Of a stretch of DNA of 64,000 nucleotides, positions 17,030-29,500 are shown piece after piece. Below the pieces are notes generated by a model. The model had not been told where the DNA came from. It was given only the letters and a program-made list of their open reading frames with translations, and did no database searches. Positions within the stretch are counted from its first letter, which is position 1, and every line of letters starts with the position of its first letter. Both the position numbers and the translations under genes were made by a program. The stretch covers positions 62,001 through 126,000 of the forward strand of contig NZ_QUZZ01000012.1 of NCBI RefSeq assembly GCF_003545695.1. The letters run 5' to 3'. The DNA is from Taibaiella helva (GTDB taxonomy: Bacteria; Bacteroidota; Bacteroidia; Chitinophagales; Chitinophagaceae).

Positions 17030-17836
17030 ATGAACAAGATCCTTTTAGCCACCGACTATTCGCCAGCTGCGCAAAATGCCGCCGCGTATGCCCTGGAACT
17101 GTCAAAGGTGATAAACGCCTCACTGGAGCTGCTGCACGCCTATGTCATCCCTTTTGCCTATACCGACAGCCCTGTGCCCCTGCTGAACATCGACGAGATC
17201 CAGAAGATCGCTGAGGAAAGCATGGAAGCGGAGCTGGCCCGGCTGCGGCGGCTGGCGCCCGACCTGCAGATCCATTCCAGAATATTGCCCGGCGACATTA
17301 CCGACTGCCTGGCCGAGATTATCGAAGAGCAGCCTCCTACCCTTATCGTTATGGGTACCTCGGGCGACGCGCCGGATTCCATACTCTGGGGCAGCATGGC
17401 CGTGAAAGCGCTGCGCAACCTTAAAGCACCGGTGCTGGTAGTTCCCGACCAGGTACAATGGGAACCGGTACGCAAGATATGCTTTGCAGCAGACTACGAC
17501 CAGGTTTCGGAGCATACACCGGCGGCAGAAGTGATCAAATGGGTGCGGCAAATGGATGCCAGCCTGGATGTGATCCATGTAGACAAACCGGAACAAGCGG
17601 TAACACCACCTTTAACACTGGTACAAATGCTGGAATCCCTGCAACCACAATACCACGCCATCATCAACGAGAATATAGAAGGCGGCGTTTCCGAGTTCCT
17701 GCAGGAACATGCCATCGGTTGGCTGCTCGTAATTCCCCGCAAATACGGCTTCTTTGAAAACCTGTTCCACAAAAGCCGTACCAAGCAGCTGACAAGGGTA
17801 AGCAATATACCGGTGCTGGCCCTGCACCAGGAATAA
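17030..17836 (+). CDS. Universal stress protein with two tandem UspA domains
   Basis: A 268-residue cytoplasmic stress protein. The first UspA domain (about 1-145) starts KILLATDYSPAAQNAA and carries the ATP-binding loop GTSGDAPDSILWGSMA. Its spacing is one residue shorter than the usual G-2x-G-9x-G(S/T). The second domain (about 150-268) is degenerate: the corresponding loop reads PRKYGFFENLFHKSRTKQL and lacks the glycines, so it probably does not bind ATP and instead helps dimer-like packing. Tandem Usp proteins of this size are common in Bacteroidota. The exact role is unknown. It is followed by a strong terminator. Confidence 0.9.
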   Translation: MNKILLATDYSPAAQNAAAYALELSKVINASLELLHAYVIPFAYTDSPVPLLNIDEIQKIAEESMEAELARLRRLAPDLQIHSRILPGDITDCLAEIIEEQPPTLIVMGTSGDAPDSILWGSMAVKALRNLKAPVLVVPDQVQWEPVRKICFAADYDQVSEHTPAAEVIKWVRQMDASLDVIHVDKPEQAVTPPLTLVQMLESLQPQYHAIINENIEGGVSEFLQEHAIGWLLVIPRKYGFFENLFHKSRTKQLTRVSNIPVLALHQE

Positions 17837-17942
17837 GCGGGATACAGAATATTCAGATGCAGGAACCAGGATTGCAGATGCAGAAAAAACAGGATTGCTG
17901 CGCTTGCCGCAAATAAACTCAGGGAAAAAACAACCTCACTGG

Positions 17943-17968
17943 AAAGCCACACGATCGTGTGGCTTTTT
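17943..17968 (+). terminator. Perfect palindromic terminator after the UspA gene
   Basis: A 24-nt perfect palindrome (17943-17966; AAAGCCACACGA centre to TCGTGTGGCTTT) ending in five T residues (17964-17968). It separates the UspA gene from the RiPP precursor, so the precursor should have its own promoter between 17969 and 18027. Confidence 0.75.
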
Positions 17969-18027
17969 CGACTACTGCAGGTTTTCTGCGGTGCTGCGCA
18001 TTAGCTTTGAAGCGCACCAAACAATTA

Positions 18028-18294
18028 ATGATGAAAAAGACAAACCTTTCCCTCAAAAAGCTCAGGCTGAGCAAGGATCATATCGGCAGCCTGGAACAGC
18101 TCAATGCTACCGGTGGCCTTAATGCCACCAGTGCCGGATGCCATTCCGTAAACTGGGTCTGCGGCTCTTATGACACCAATTGCTTTTCGGCCTGCCAGGG
18201 CGGCTGCGATCAGTCCTTTACCTGCGGCGATACCCAGGCCGTGGATTGTACAGGCTCTACTGTTTTTTCGGTCAATTGTTCTTTTATCTGCTAA
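18028..18294 (+). CDS. Cys-rich RiPP precursor with Bacteroidetes class I lanthipeptide-type leader
   Basis: An 88-residue peptide. The leader (about 1-30) has the NLSLKKLRLSKDHIGSLEQL pattern known from Bacteroidota lanthipeptide and related natural-product precursors, and ends in a Gly-Gly (residues 29-30) typical of C39-peptidase/ABC export cleavage. The predicted core (31-88) is rich in Ser/Thr and has nine cysteines at 38, 45, 52, 56, 60, 66, 74, 84 and 88, the last residue. There are adjacent ATGs at 18028 and 18031; either could be used. No dehydratase (LanB/LanM), cyclase (LanC), radical SAM enzyme or transporter lies nearby, so maturation enzymes would have to act in trans. Family membership is from memory of the leader motif. 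Confidence 0.75.
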   Translation: MMKKTNLSLKKLRLSKDHIGSLEQLNATGGLNATSAGCHSVNWVCGSYDTNCFSACQGGCDQSFTCGDTQAVDCTGSTVFSVNCSFIC

Positions 18295-18338
18295 ACGCAA
18301 CGATCAAAAAGCCGCTCCCGGTTGATACCGGAAAAAAA

Positions 18339-18364
18339 ATCCCCCGGCCTTACTGCCGGGGGAT
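18339..18364. terminator. Terminator between the RiPP precursor and clpB
   Basis: A 10-bp stem (ATCCCCCGGC / GCCGGGGGAT) with a 6-nt loop. On the minus strand it is followed by eight T residues, so it is a strong terminator for clpB; on the plus strand CATTTTAT follows, so it may also end the precursor transcript. Confidence 0.8.
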
Positions 18365-18390
18365 CATTTTATATCAAAACCTATCTTTCT

Positions 18391-21012
<2,622 letters not shown>

Positions 21013-21394
21013 TTGTCAATTTTTCCGGTTAATAATAGGCGGAAGGCGCAGCAATAACAATGATCACACCTGCTTTGTTGCCGTTCTTCAACGCCAGCTA
21101 CAGGAATACTTCAAAAAGCAAACCAATTCGTCTTGCCGGAAAAAGAGACAGTTTTTTTATGACAGGTGGTGACTAAAATACAGCGCTGCCGGAACGGTCC
21201 AGGAAATAATTGCAGCAACTGGCAATACCGGCTGCAACATCGACATAAAAATGACAGGAATTCATACAACACTGAAAGACAGCAACAATACCAATTAAGC
21301 TCATAAATTAACAACATCTTACATGATCCATTGCCATAATACGAATACCGCCGGGATAACTTCGTAGGACTTATTTTTTAACCATCCAATACAC
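21013..21394. other. 382-nt divergent spacer between clpB and the cupredoxin gene
   Basis: No gene found. It should hold both divergent promoters, but no clean TAnnTTTG box was identified on either strand. Confidence 0.5.
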
Positions 21395-22315
21395 ATGATT
21401 ATGTTCCGATCTCTATTCTTCAAAAAGCCGGCCCTTATCGCTTTGCTGCTCTGCGCCGGCATCCTTCCAGCCTCCGCTGCGATACTGACCATTACGGTGG
21501 GCGGCGCGAGCAATACCTTTTCTCCCAGCAGCGCCACTATATTCCTGGGCGATACCGTCCGCTGGCAATGGGCAGGCGGCTTCCATACCAGCACGAGCAC
21601 TTCCGTTCCCGGTGGAGCGGCTACCTGGAATCAATCGATGACTTCCGCCGCCGGAAATTTCGACTATATTCCATCGGTGACGGGGACCTACAATTACCAG
21701 TGTACACCGCACGCTCCGGTTATGGTGGGCACTTTTACCGTATCCCAGCCGCTGCCGGTAAGTATGGAGCCTCTGAGCGCGAAGATCAACACCGAAGGCA
21801 GGGTACAGCTGAGCTGGAAAACCCTTTCTGAAACCAACAATAAACAGTTTGCGGTGCAGCGCTCAGCCGATGGTTTCAGCTTCAAAACGATAGGTACCCT
21901 GGCCACCAAAGCCCCGGGCGGCTTCAGCCATGAGCCGCTGCACTATAGCTATACCGATAAGGAAATACTGGCGGCCAGGGCCTTTTACCGCCTGCAGCAA
22001 ACAGATAACGACGGCAGGCAGAGCTACTCCAATGTCTGCTTTATCGCCCGTAAAGGGGCAGAGGATCTTGTACTGCACCTGCACCCCAACCCAACCCGGG
22101 ATCATGTGATGGTCCACCTCTCAGGTCCCATAGGCGAGGCGGCTTCGATCCAGCTCCTGGACCTGACGGGTAAGCTGCTCGAACAGTTCAGCCTGGCCAA
22201 AGACAATAGCGATATGCCCTTGTTCGATCTCCGCAAACGCGCTGCCGGCATCTACCTCATCCGCTATACCGACGACCGCCAGACGCTTACGGAAAAAGTA
22301 ACCCGCAGCGAATAG
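21395..22315 (+). CDS. Secreted plastocyanin-like cupredoxin with T9SS type A tail
   Basis: A 306-residue exported protein: signal peptide (ends ILPASAA), then a blue-copper cupredoxin domain (about 30-120). The copper ligands look intact: a His in GGFHTSTS and a Cys-His-Met set in YQCTPHAPVMVG (Cys, His at +3, Met at +7). A beta-sandwich linker typical of T9SS cargo (VQLSWKTLSETNNKQFAVQRS) and a C-terminal sorting domain (LHLHPNPTRDHVMVHLSG to LTEKVTRSE) follow. It may be a periplasmic or surface electron carrier or copper-binding protein; the partner is not visible. ATG at 21395, with a second in-frame ATG at 21401. Confidence 0.87.
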   Translation: MIMFRSLFFKKPALIALLLCAGILPASAAILTITVGGASNTFSPSSATIFLGDTVRWQWAGGFHTSTSTSVPGGAATWNQSMTSAAGNFDYIPSVTGTYNYQCTPHAPVMVGTFTVSQPLPVSMEPLSAKINTEGRVQLSWKTLSETNNKQFAVQRSADGFSFKTIGTLATKAPGGFSHEPLHYSYTDKEILAARAFYRLQQTDNDGRQSYSNVCFIARKGAEDLVLHLHPNPTRDHVMVHLSGPIGEAASIQLLDLTGKLLEQFSLAKDNSDMPLFDLRKRAAGIYLIRYTDDRQTLTEKVTRSE

Positions 22316-22333
22316 ACTGGCTATCTGTATAAT

Positions 22334-22377
22334 AAAAAAGGAAGTCAAGTTTTTATCAAAACTTGACTTCCTTTTTT
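22334..22377. terminator. Bidirectional terminator between the cupredoxin and protease genes
   Basis: A near-perfect 20-bp hairpin (AAAAAAGGAAGTCAAGTTTT pairing with AAAACTTGACTTCCTTTTTT) with a 4-nt loop. T-runs on both strands fit termination of the two convergent genes. Confidence 0.85.
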
Positions 22378-22394
22378 ATGGGTCGTATGACGAC

Positions 22395-24194
22395 TTAATG
22401 GTTAACCACAATCTTTTTTGAAGTAACTGCCGAACCATTGCTGACAGATACCAGGTAAGCGCCGTTGGCATAGCCGCTGAGGTCGAAAGTATATTCGCCG
22501 TTGAAGGCAGATACCTTGTAGACTGCTTTGCGCGCTCCGGTGATATCGTAGATGGTCACGGCAAGATCGGTCGCTTTATCCAGGTTGGTGCGCATCCTCA
22601 GGGTACCGTTCACTACGGGATTGGGGAAAATGCTAACGGCATTGTCCAGCTCCGTACTCTTGGTACTGATACCTGTAGCCGGCTGGCTACAGGCGGCTGC
22701 TGCTGCGATCGTATTGGTGGTCGTGGTGCCGGTATTGGTAGGATCGAGCCAGGGCTTCAGCTGTGCATTCTGTGCGCCGTTGCCTTCGGGATATTCCCAG
22801 TTGCGGCTGATCTTGCTGTACACAGCGTCCTGTGCCATGATCACGTGCTCCCCGTGCTTATTGGTATCGGCATCACAGTACTGGTTGTCGCTGCCACCGC
22901 TGAGGTCGCCCACAATACGGCCGTTCACGTCAAAGAGGGCGCTTCCGGACGAGCCTTCCTCGTTGCCTCCTGTGCTAAAGTTTATTGCCCAATGCGTACC
23001 GGGAACGCTCCATTGGTTGAAAGTACCATTGGGCGAAATGGCGCTGCCCACTGCCAGCTTTTTGGAATCTCCCCTGGGATGATGGAACCCGATATAGGTG
23101 CTGGGAGAAGGCAGCGAAGCAGCGCGGTTCCAGCCGGCAAAATAAGCGCCGTAGGCCACCGGTACTTTGTTGTTGAGCTTTACCAGCAGGAAGTCGCCCA
23201 GAATAGGGGCCACATTCTTGTCATAATCTGCGCGGGCCACGAACTGGGCGCCGGCCATCGTTTGCGTGTTCGGCGCTACCGAGTTACCGGCGCAATCCGG
23301 TGTTTCAAAGTTAAAATAGAAGATCCATTGGGAGAACGGCAGGCTGCCCTTATTGTTGTCCTCTTCGCAGTGCGTTGCGGTCAATACATAGGGCGTACAA
23401 TCTCCTTTTGTATTGTTGATCAATGTACCGGTACACAGGCCTACAAAACCGCCGCCCATAGGCATTACGATCCTCACGGTTGCCTTGCGCTGCTGAGGAT
23501 AGTTCTGCCCCGCGGTGCAGATGGCATTGATCTCGCATACTGCAGATTTGCCGTCGGCAAAATCGGCGGTGGGCTTGGCCGCAGTACTGATATCATCGTT
23601 ACCCGCATAGGCCTTCAAACCAGCATCGGGATAATACATAACACCAGCCTGGTTAATATGCCAGCTGATCTCTTCAACATTCACATCCTTGTCAATATCC
23701 AATTCAAAGTTCACGATACCACCCTGCACTTCCTGTGTGGCAAAGCGGCCTTCTGCATTGTTGTTCTCTGCTGTATAAGCGCCCAGCAGCTGTTTGCCGT
23801 TACCATTGCTGATAAAGTACTTTACACCTTCCGGCAGCACAAAGCGATCGTAATACAGCACCATGGAAGGGACATCGCCCATATTTACCTGGGCGCGCCA
23901 CACCCTGCGCCCGTCAGACAAGGTTACCATAGTGCCGGAAGCCGGGAACGTAATATCGACCGGGGCCAGCACGCCTGCATGATAGGGACCGGGCCGCATA
24001 CGCGACTGGATGTTGTCTTCCTTCTTTAGCTGTACCAGGTCAGGTGTTTTAGCATATACCGGCGAGAAGGCCTGGTTGCTTACAGCCGCTTCAGTAGAAA
24101 TAAGACTGAGCGGTAATCCTCCCTTACTGATCTGGGCATGGGCGATAGTGCAGCCCCCCGTAGCCAGGATCAGCGCAAAAATTGTTTTTTTCAT
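22395..24194 (-). CDS. Secreted lysyl-endopeptidase-like trypsin-fold protease with T9SS type A tail (copy 1)
   Basis: A 599-residue exported serine protease resembling Achromobacter/Lysobacter lysyl endopeptidases. It has a signal peptide (about 1-20), a propeptide-like region (about 21-205, including SDGRRVWRAQVNMG), and a catalytic domain with the His motif LTATHCEED, an Asp in LGDFLLVKLN and the nucleophile GSSGSALFD. The sorting domain has SIFPNPVVNGTLRMRTNL and ends KKIVVNH. Paired cysteines (VCEINAIC, LCTGTL, GDC, DCAG) suggest disulfides as in that family. A close paralog lies at 60510-62306. The Lys specificity is a family-level inference. Its products would be peptides for the S46 and M1 peptidases encoded nearby. 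Confidence 0.9.
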   Translation of the reverse strand: MKKTIFALILATGGCTIAHAQISKGGLPLSLISTEAAVSNQAFSPVYAKTPDLVQLKKEDNIQSRMRPGPYHAGVLAPVDITFPASGTMVTLSDGRRVWRAQVNMGDVPSMVLYYDRFVLPEGVKYFISNGNGKQLLGAYTAENNNAEGRFATQEVQGGIVNFELDIDKDVNVEEISWHINQAGVMYYPDAGLKAYAGNDDISTAAKPTADFADGKSAVCEINAICTAGQNYPQQRKATVRIVMPMGGGFVGLCTGTLINNTKGDCTPYVLTATHCEEDNNKGSLPFSQWIFYFNFETPDCAGNSVAPNTQTMAGAQFVARADYDKNVAPILGDFLLVKLNNKVPVAYGAYFAGWNRAASLPSPSTYIGFHHPRGDSKKLAVGSAISPNGTFNQWSVPGTHWAINFSTGGNEEGSSGSALFDVNGRIVGDLSGGSDNQYCDADTNKHGEHVIMAQDAVYSKISRNWEYPEGNGAQNAQLKPWLDPTNTGTTTTNTIAAAAACSQPATGISTKSTELDNAVSIFPNPVVNGTLRMRTNLDKATDLAVTIYDITGARKAVYKVSAFNGEYTFDLSGYANGAYLVSVSNGSAVTSKKIVVNH

Positions 24195-24246
24195 TGAATG
24201 AAATTTGAAAATAGATTGAGCCGTAGATGTATCAAAGATGAAGTCT

Positions 24247-24254
24247 CAAAGCTA
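24247..24254 (-). promoter_or_regulatory. Possible -7 box of protease copy 1
   Basis: TAGCTTTG on the minus strand, 52 nt upstream of the start codon; no -33 element is evident. Confidence 0.3.
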
Positions 24255-24443
24255 CCTATAATACCGACAGAATTGCTGTTGGTACAGTTGTTTCACATTT
24301 TTTTTGCTAAACGATTTGGGCGCCCTTTTTGTTAGTGCCTATATTTGAAGTGATTAGCCAATAATATTTCTTTGCATCCTTTATTTAGCCGGTTGCCGCT
24401 TATGCATTTACAACTGGCAATTTCCTGTAAAACGAGCTGCCCT

Positions 24444-25874
24444 ATGCGCCTGTATCTCTTTCTGGTCTTGTTGTTGCTGCCTGTTCTGCACCTGCATGGC
24501 CAGAACCTGGAACGAAGTGTGGTCAAAATTTCCGTTACCAAACAAGAATATGATTATAATCAACCCTGGCAGAAGTCCAAGCAATCCAAATCATCAGGCT
24601 CGGGTTGCGTGATCACAGGCAACAGGATACTGACCTGCGCACATGTAGTGGAGTTCGGAGAATTTATTGAAGTAAAAAAATCGAAGGATTCCCGCCGCTA
24701 CACTGCATCTATCGAATTTATCGCTCCCGAGTACGACCTGGCCGTGCTTAGGGTCGACGACGAAAACTTTTTCAATAAAGCAAAGCCTTTACCGATAGGC
24801 GACCTGCCCGACATCGGCGATAAAGTAACGGTGTACGGCTTTCCTACAGGCGGCAACGATATGAGCGTTACCTCGGGTATTGTATCCCGGATCGAGAATA
24901 TCGACTTCAATTATGATAACTATAATGACCTCGGCATACAGATCGATGCCGCTATTAATCCCGGCAACAGCGGCGGTCCTGTGGTAAGGGATACCACGCT
25001 TGCCGGCGTGGCCTTCCAGGGTAAGACCTCCAGCCAGAACATCGGTTATATGATACCTACTTCGGTGATCAAAGCCTTCCTGCGTGATATCGCCGACAGC
25101 ACCTACGATGGTCCTGTTCCCGTATGGCTGCAGTGGCAAAGCCTGGAGAACAATGCCTTGCGTCATTGCTTCGGCATTGCTGATACGGCTACCGGAGTAT
25201 TGGTCAACAAAGTGCATTTCTGCTCTGCCCTGGCCGGCGCCGTGGAACCCGACGATATCCTGCTGGCGGTAGATAGCCTGGACATCCAGAATGACGGCTC
25301 GGTCTATGTCAGCAATGACGTCAAAACAACCTTTGAGACCATTATCAAGAACAAGAACCAGGGCGATACCGTAACCCTGCACGTGCTGCGACAGGGCCTC
25401 GATACGGTGATCCGGCAACCGCTCGAGTACAGCCGTTCCAAAGAGCTGCTGGTAGGTAAGGTAGACCTGGCGCCAAAGTATTATATCCAGGACGGCTTTG
25501 TATTCATGACACCTTCCTACTATTATTTCCAGGATGAGTCCTACTGGCAATATTACTATCCCGAGCTCAGCTATTACTATTATGCCAAAGTGCTGAACAA
25601 CCCTGAGATGGAAGAAGTGGTCATTATCTCATCGGTGCTGCCGGATAAATCCAATGTAGGCTACCACGACGTGAACAATAAGATCGTAAGGCAGATCAAC
25701 GGCTACGATATCCGCAATTTTAACGACCTCATCCGAGCCTTTGAGCGAACGTCGGATTACTACACGATCATAGACAGCGAAGGCAATCGCTATGTGCTGG
25801 ACGCCACGCACCTCCAGGAGAACAACCAGGAGATCTTTCGCAAATACGGCATCACACAACAGATGCGCAATTAA
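24444..25874 (+). CDS. Deg/HtrA-type trypsin-fold serine protease
   Basis: A 476-residue exported protease. The signal peptide MRLYLFLVLLLLPVLHLHGQ begins at the ATG 24444; the frame runs upstream to a TTG at 24372, but that version buries the signal. The catalytic triad is visible as His in LTCAHVV, Asp in EYDLAVLRV and Ser in GNSGGPVV, with the usual GYMIPTSVI strand after it. A PDZ-like domain follows (VLVNKVHFCSALAGAVEPDDILLAVD). The C-terminal part, with many Tyr residues (around YYYFQDESYWQYYYPELSYYY), resembles plant/bacterial Deg9-type second PDZ regions. It is probably a periplasmic quality-control protease. No T9SS tail, unlike its neighbour. Confidence 0.88.
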   Translation: MRLYLFLVLLLLPVLHLHGQNLERSVVKISVTKQEYDYNQPWQKSKQSKSSGSGCVITGNRILTCAHVVEFGEFIEVKKSKDSRRYTASIEFIAPEYDLAVLRVDDENFFNKAKPLPIGDLPDIGDKVTVYGFPTGGNDMSVTSGIVSRIENIDFNYDNYNDLGIQIDAAINPGNSGGPVVRDTTLAGVAFQGKTSSQNIGYMIPTSVIKAFLRDIADSTYDGPVPVWLQWQSLENNALRHCFGIADTATGVLVNKVHFCSALAGAVEPDDILLAVDSLDIQNDGSVYVSNDVKTTFETIIKNKNQGDTVTLHVLRQGLDTVIRQPLEYSRSKELLVGKVDLAPKYYIQDGFVFMTPSYYYFQDESYWQYYYPELSYYYYAKVLNNPEMEEVVIISSVLPDKSNVGYHDVNNKIVRQINGYDIRNFNDLIRAFERTSDYYTIIDSEGNRYVLDATHLQENNQEIFRKYGITQQMRN

Positions 25875-26163
25875 AAATTATGTTTACAAAAGACCAAAGG
25901 AACGTTGCGGCAATAAAAAAGCCCCGTTAAATCGTTAACCGGTGGTTAATGGTTTAACAGTTTCTTGGTAACCCTTCCAGGCAATAACCTGTTATTTTGT
26001 TGTGTTCGGTAGCCAATAAACAAATACCGGTCACAAGCATAAAGTAACAATGGGATTCAACCCGGAATTTTTCAAAACGATAATCATTAAACTAAAAACG
26101 TTTTCTGCAGCTGTATTTTCTGTTACTTTAATACAACCTGAAGAGAACACAAATCTGGGTATT

Positions 26164-26445
26164 ATGAAAAAAGTATTTTTGTCAATGGCCCTGCTGGGTC
26201 TGGTAGCCGTAGGAACTGTAAACGCTCAGGATCAGGATAAGAAGAAGGACAACACCAACAAGCAGGAGCAGCCTGCCGACCTGAAGAAAGATGAAGTAAA
26301 GAAAGAAGATCCCAACACCAAAGAGCAGCAGATGAGCAACGATGCTCAGCAGAAAGCGAAAGAGGATCAGCAAAAGCAATATGATCCTAATCAGCAACCC
26401 GCCCAGCCCGCCGAGCCCAAGCAAGACACCGCCACACCTCAATAA
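26164..26445 (+). CDS. Small secreted Lys/Gln/Pro-rich low-complexity protein
   Basis: A 93-residue protein with a good signal peptide (MKKVFLSMALLGLVAVGTVNAQ, ATG at 26164). The remainder is almost entirely Asp, Lys, Gln, Glu, Asn and Pro, with no hydrophobic core, so the mature form should be disordered. No family recognised. Similar small secreted polar proteins are frequent in Bacteroidota and are usually of unknown function. The frame continues upstream to 26050, but that part does not look coding. The GTG at 26452, 7 nt past its stop, opens a spurious extension of the next gene. Confidence 0.75.
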   Translation: MKKVFLSMALLGLVAVGTVNAQDQDKKKDNTNKQEQPADLKKDEVKKEDPNTKEQQMSNDAQQKAKEDQQKQYDPNQQPAQPAEPKQDTATPQ

Positions 26446-26592
26446 GAGCAGGTGATAAAGAGCACAGAATACCAAAACCTGTGGTATTCCATGCAAGCAC
26501 CTCCGCCACAATCCCGTGGCGGAGGTTTTGTTTTAAGGCATACGGTTTCCTGCCGGGTTTTGTATTTTCATGCCGCAATACCAGGGAAATAC

Positions 26593-29500
26593 ATGCACAA
26601 ACATTACTTTTTGATTTTATGTCTGCTACTGGCAGCAACCACAGGCAGGACGCAGGAATACGCTTCACCGGAAAATAAACTTTACTGGAAAAACAGGAAA
26701 CCGCATGCCGCTTACTGGCAGCAGGACGTGGCTTATACCATCGATGCGCGTATCGATGAAACCACGCATCAGGTCAATGCATCGGAGCTCCTGGTCTACA
26801 CCAACAATTCCCCGGATACGCTTCCTTTTGTTTTTTTCCATCTGTTCCAGAATGCTTTTGTCAAGGGTTCCTATACCCATGCGCTGGAACAGGCCAACCA
26901 TATACCCACCCGGCTGGGGCACTACGAAGCGAAGGGGCTGGGCATTGTGGTCGACGACCTGAAGGCTGACGGCATACCGGTAAAAATGGAAATGGACAAT
27001 ACCATATTAAAGGTGTACCTGCCCCGGCCCCTGGCCCCCGGACAGAAGGTGACTTTCAGCATGCGCTTCGACGCCTACTTTGACCGGGGCGGCACCCGTC
27101 GCCGGATGCTGATGTACGATGCCTGGGGATTTATGCACTACAACGGATGCCAGTGGTTTCCCAAGATATCGGTATATGATGCAAAGTTCGGCTGGGATAC
27201 CCAGCAGCACCTGGGCAAAGAATTTTATGGTGATTTTGGCAGCTATAAAGTAAGTCTTGATTTTGCATCCAATTATATTGTAGAGGCCACCGGTACGCTT
27301 CAGAACCGGGAAGAAGTATTGCCCGCAGACCTGCGGGCCCGGCTCGATCTCCGGAATTTTGCACAAAAGCCTCTGGAAGAAAAGCCATCAGTGATCATTC
27401 CCTATAAAAAGGGCGAGCGGAAGAAATGGGTCTTTTACGGCGAGAACATCCACGATTTCGCCTTTACTGCCGATCCCAGCTACCGTATCGCCACCGAGTA
27501 CTGGAACGGTGTCGAGTGCGTGGCGATCACACAGGAGCAGCATGCCGCAGGCTGGCAGACCGCCGCAGGCCTGGTGGCAAAGATCATCAAAACCTATTCA
27601 GAAGAATACGGGCTGTATCATTATCCCAAAATGGTAGCGGCAGATGCCAGGGATGGTATGGAATACCCTATGATCACGATGGATAACGGCGTTGATCCCC
27701 TTTATCATGGTCTGCTGGCGCATGAAATTGCGCACAACTGGTTCTACGGAATGCTGGGCAGCAACGAAACCTACCGGGCTGCGCTGGACGAAGGCTTCAC
27801 GCAATTCTTAACAGCAGAGTGCCTGGAGCGGATCGACGGGAAGGTATATGTTGAATCTTACAAGAACAACTGGGAGCGGAAATTTTCTGAGCCGCGGCTG
27901 GCCAGGGATATAAGGGTCTACAACAGCTATATTACCGCTGCTGCAACCGGCAACGACCACCAGCTCAACACACACTCCGACGACTTCAACGGCGCCCTGG
28001 GACATGGCGGGGGCTACCAGATGGTCTATTATAAGACGGCGGCTATGCTGTATAACCTGCAATATGTGCTTGGCGACTCTCTCTTTGCGGCAGCGATGCG
28101 GCATTATGTGGACCAATGGAAATTTGCCCACCCTTATTTCGAAGATTTTCGCAACAGCATCATCCAATTCACCAGGACCGACCTGAACTGGTTCTTCGAC
28201 CAATGGCTGGAGACGACCAAAAGTGTCGACTATGCCGTTACCGGGATCAGGAAGATTCGCGGAACGGATAGCTTCGCCATCCGGTTCAGGCGTAAAGGGG
28301 ATATGCAGATGCCTGTTGACTTTACCGTTACCGCCCGGAAAGGTGAGCAGCAAAGCTTCACCATACCCAATACCTGGTTTGTAAAAGAAACGCCGGCTGC
28401 TGTGCTTCCGCGCTGGACCGGCTGGGGAAAGCTCAACGGGCGCTATACGGCAAGGATATACGCGCCCGGAGGCATCAGCCGGGTAACCATCGATACCAGC
28501 CAACGTCTGGCCGACAGGATGATGCTCGACAACTATCGCGGCAGCAATCCTTTTTTCTGCGCGCCGCAAATGATCGTAAAGCCCGACTTCGGGCTGCCTC
28601 CCGCTACAGATTGGAAGCACTACCGGCTGTACATAAGGCCCGACCTCTGGTACAATGCGGTGGACGGTGTCAAAGCCGGCATACACATGGAAGGCAGCTA
28701 CCTGGGCAATATTATGACACTGGACGGTAGCGCCTGGGTCAATACACAGCTGGGCCGCTGGGACCGCTATACCCATTCCGGCGACCGGACCGGCGGGCAA
28801 AAATGGCTGAACTATACGCTTAACCTGTCCACGCCGCTCAGCCTTAAGCTACCGCAGGTACGCACCTTCTTACAGAGCCGCTTCCTGGATGGCCTGTGGT
28901 ACCATAAAGCGGGCATCAGCTGGCAGCCCGGCCAACAGGACCTGGTATCGGTTTTCGGGCAAACCTTTTTCCGCCGCAGGGGCTATACCGATTACCTGCT
29001 GTCGCCGCAGGAATGGAACAGCGACGCCGGTCATCCCAATACTTCGGTCAACCTCTCCTACCGTCGCGGGTACAAATACCTCCGGGGAGCGGGCCGGCTG
29101 CTGTTGTCGGCCAGGGCGCCGTTCCTGACCAGCAGCTTCAACTACAGCTATGCAGAGCTGGAATGGAATAATACGCACGTATGGCGGCGACTGTTGATCA
29201 AAACACGCCTGCTCACCCGCTATGGCGCCGGTAGCAGGATGCCGGCCGAAAGCGCCCTGTTCCTGGCGGGCGCCAGTCCGGAAACGATGATGGACAATAA
29301 ATATACGCGCAGCATGGGCTTTGTGCCGGCAGGTTGGACCGGTTATTCCCCCTATGAGACCAATCACTTCCAGGAGGGCGGAGGGCTCAACCTGCGCGGC
29401 TATGCCGGCTATTTTGCCTTTGACCGGCGCAACGGGGCAGAATATATTGCCTACAGGGGACGCAGCGGCGCCGCGCTGAATGTTGAGATAGACTTCACCA

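Noticed and set aside
21013-21394. CIRCE or other heat-shock operator upstream of clpB
   Set aside because: No TTAGCACTC inverted repeat or similar sequence was found.
26452-26592. GTG-initiated 47-codon extension of the M1 peptidase gene
   Set aside because: It would bury the signal peptide that begins at 26593 and overlaps what looks like the end of the preceding transcription unit.
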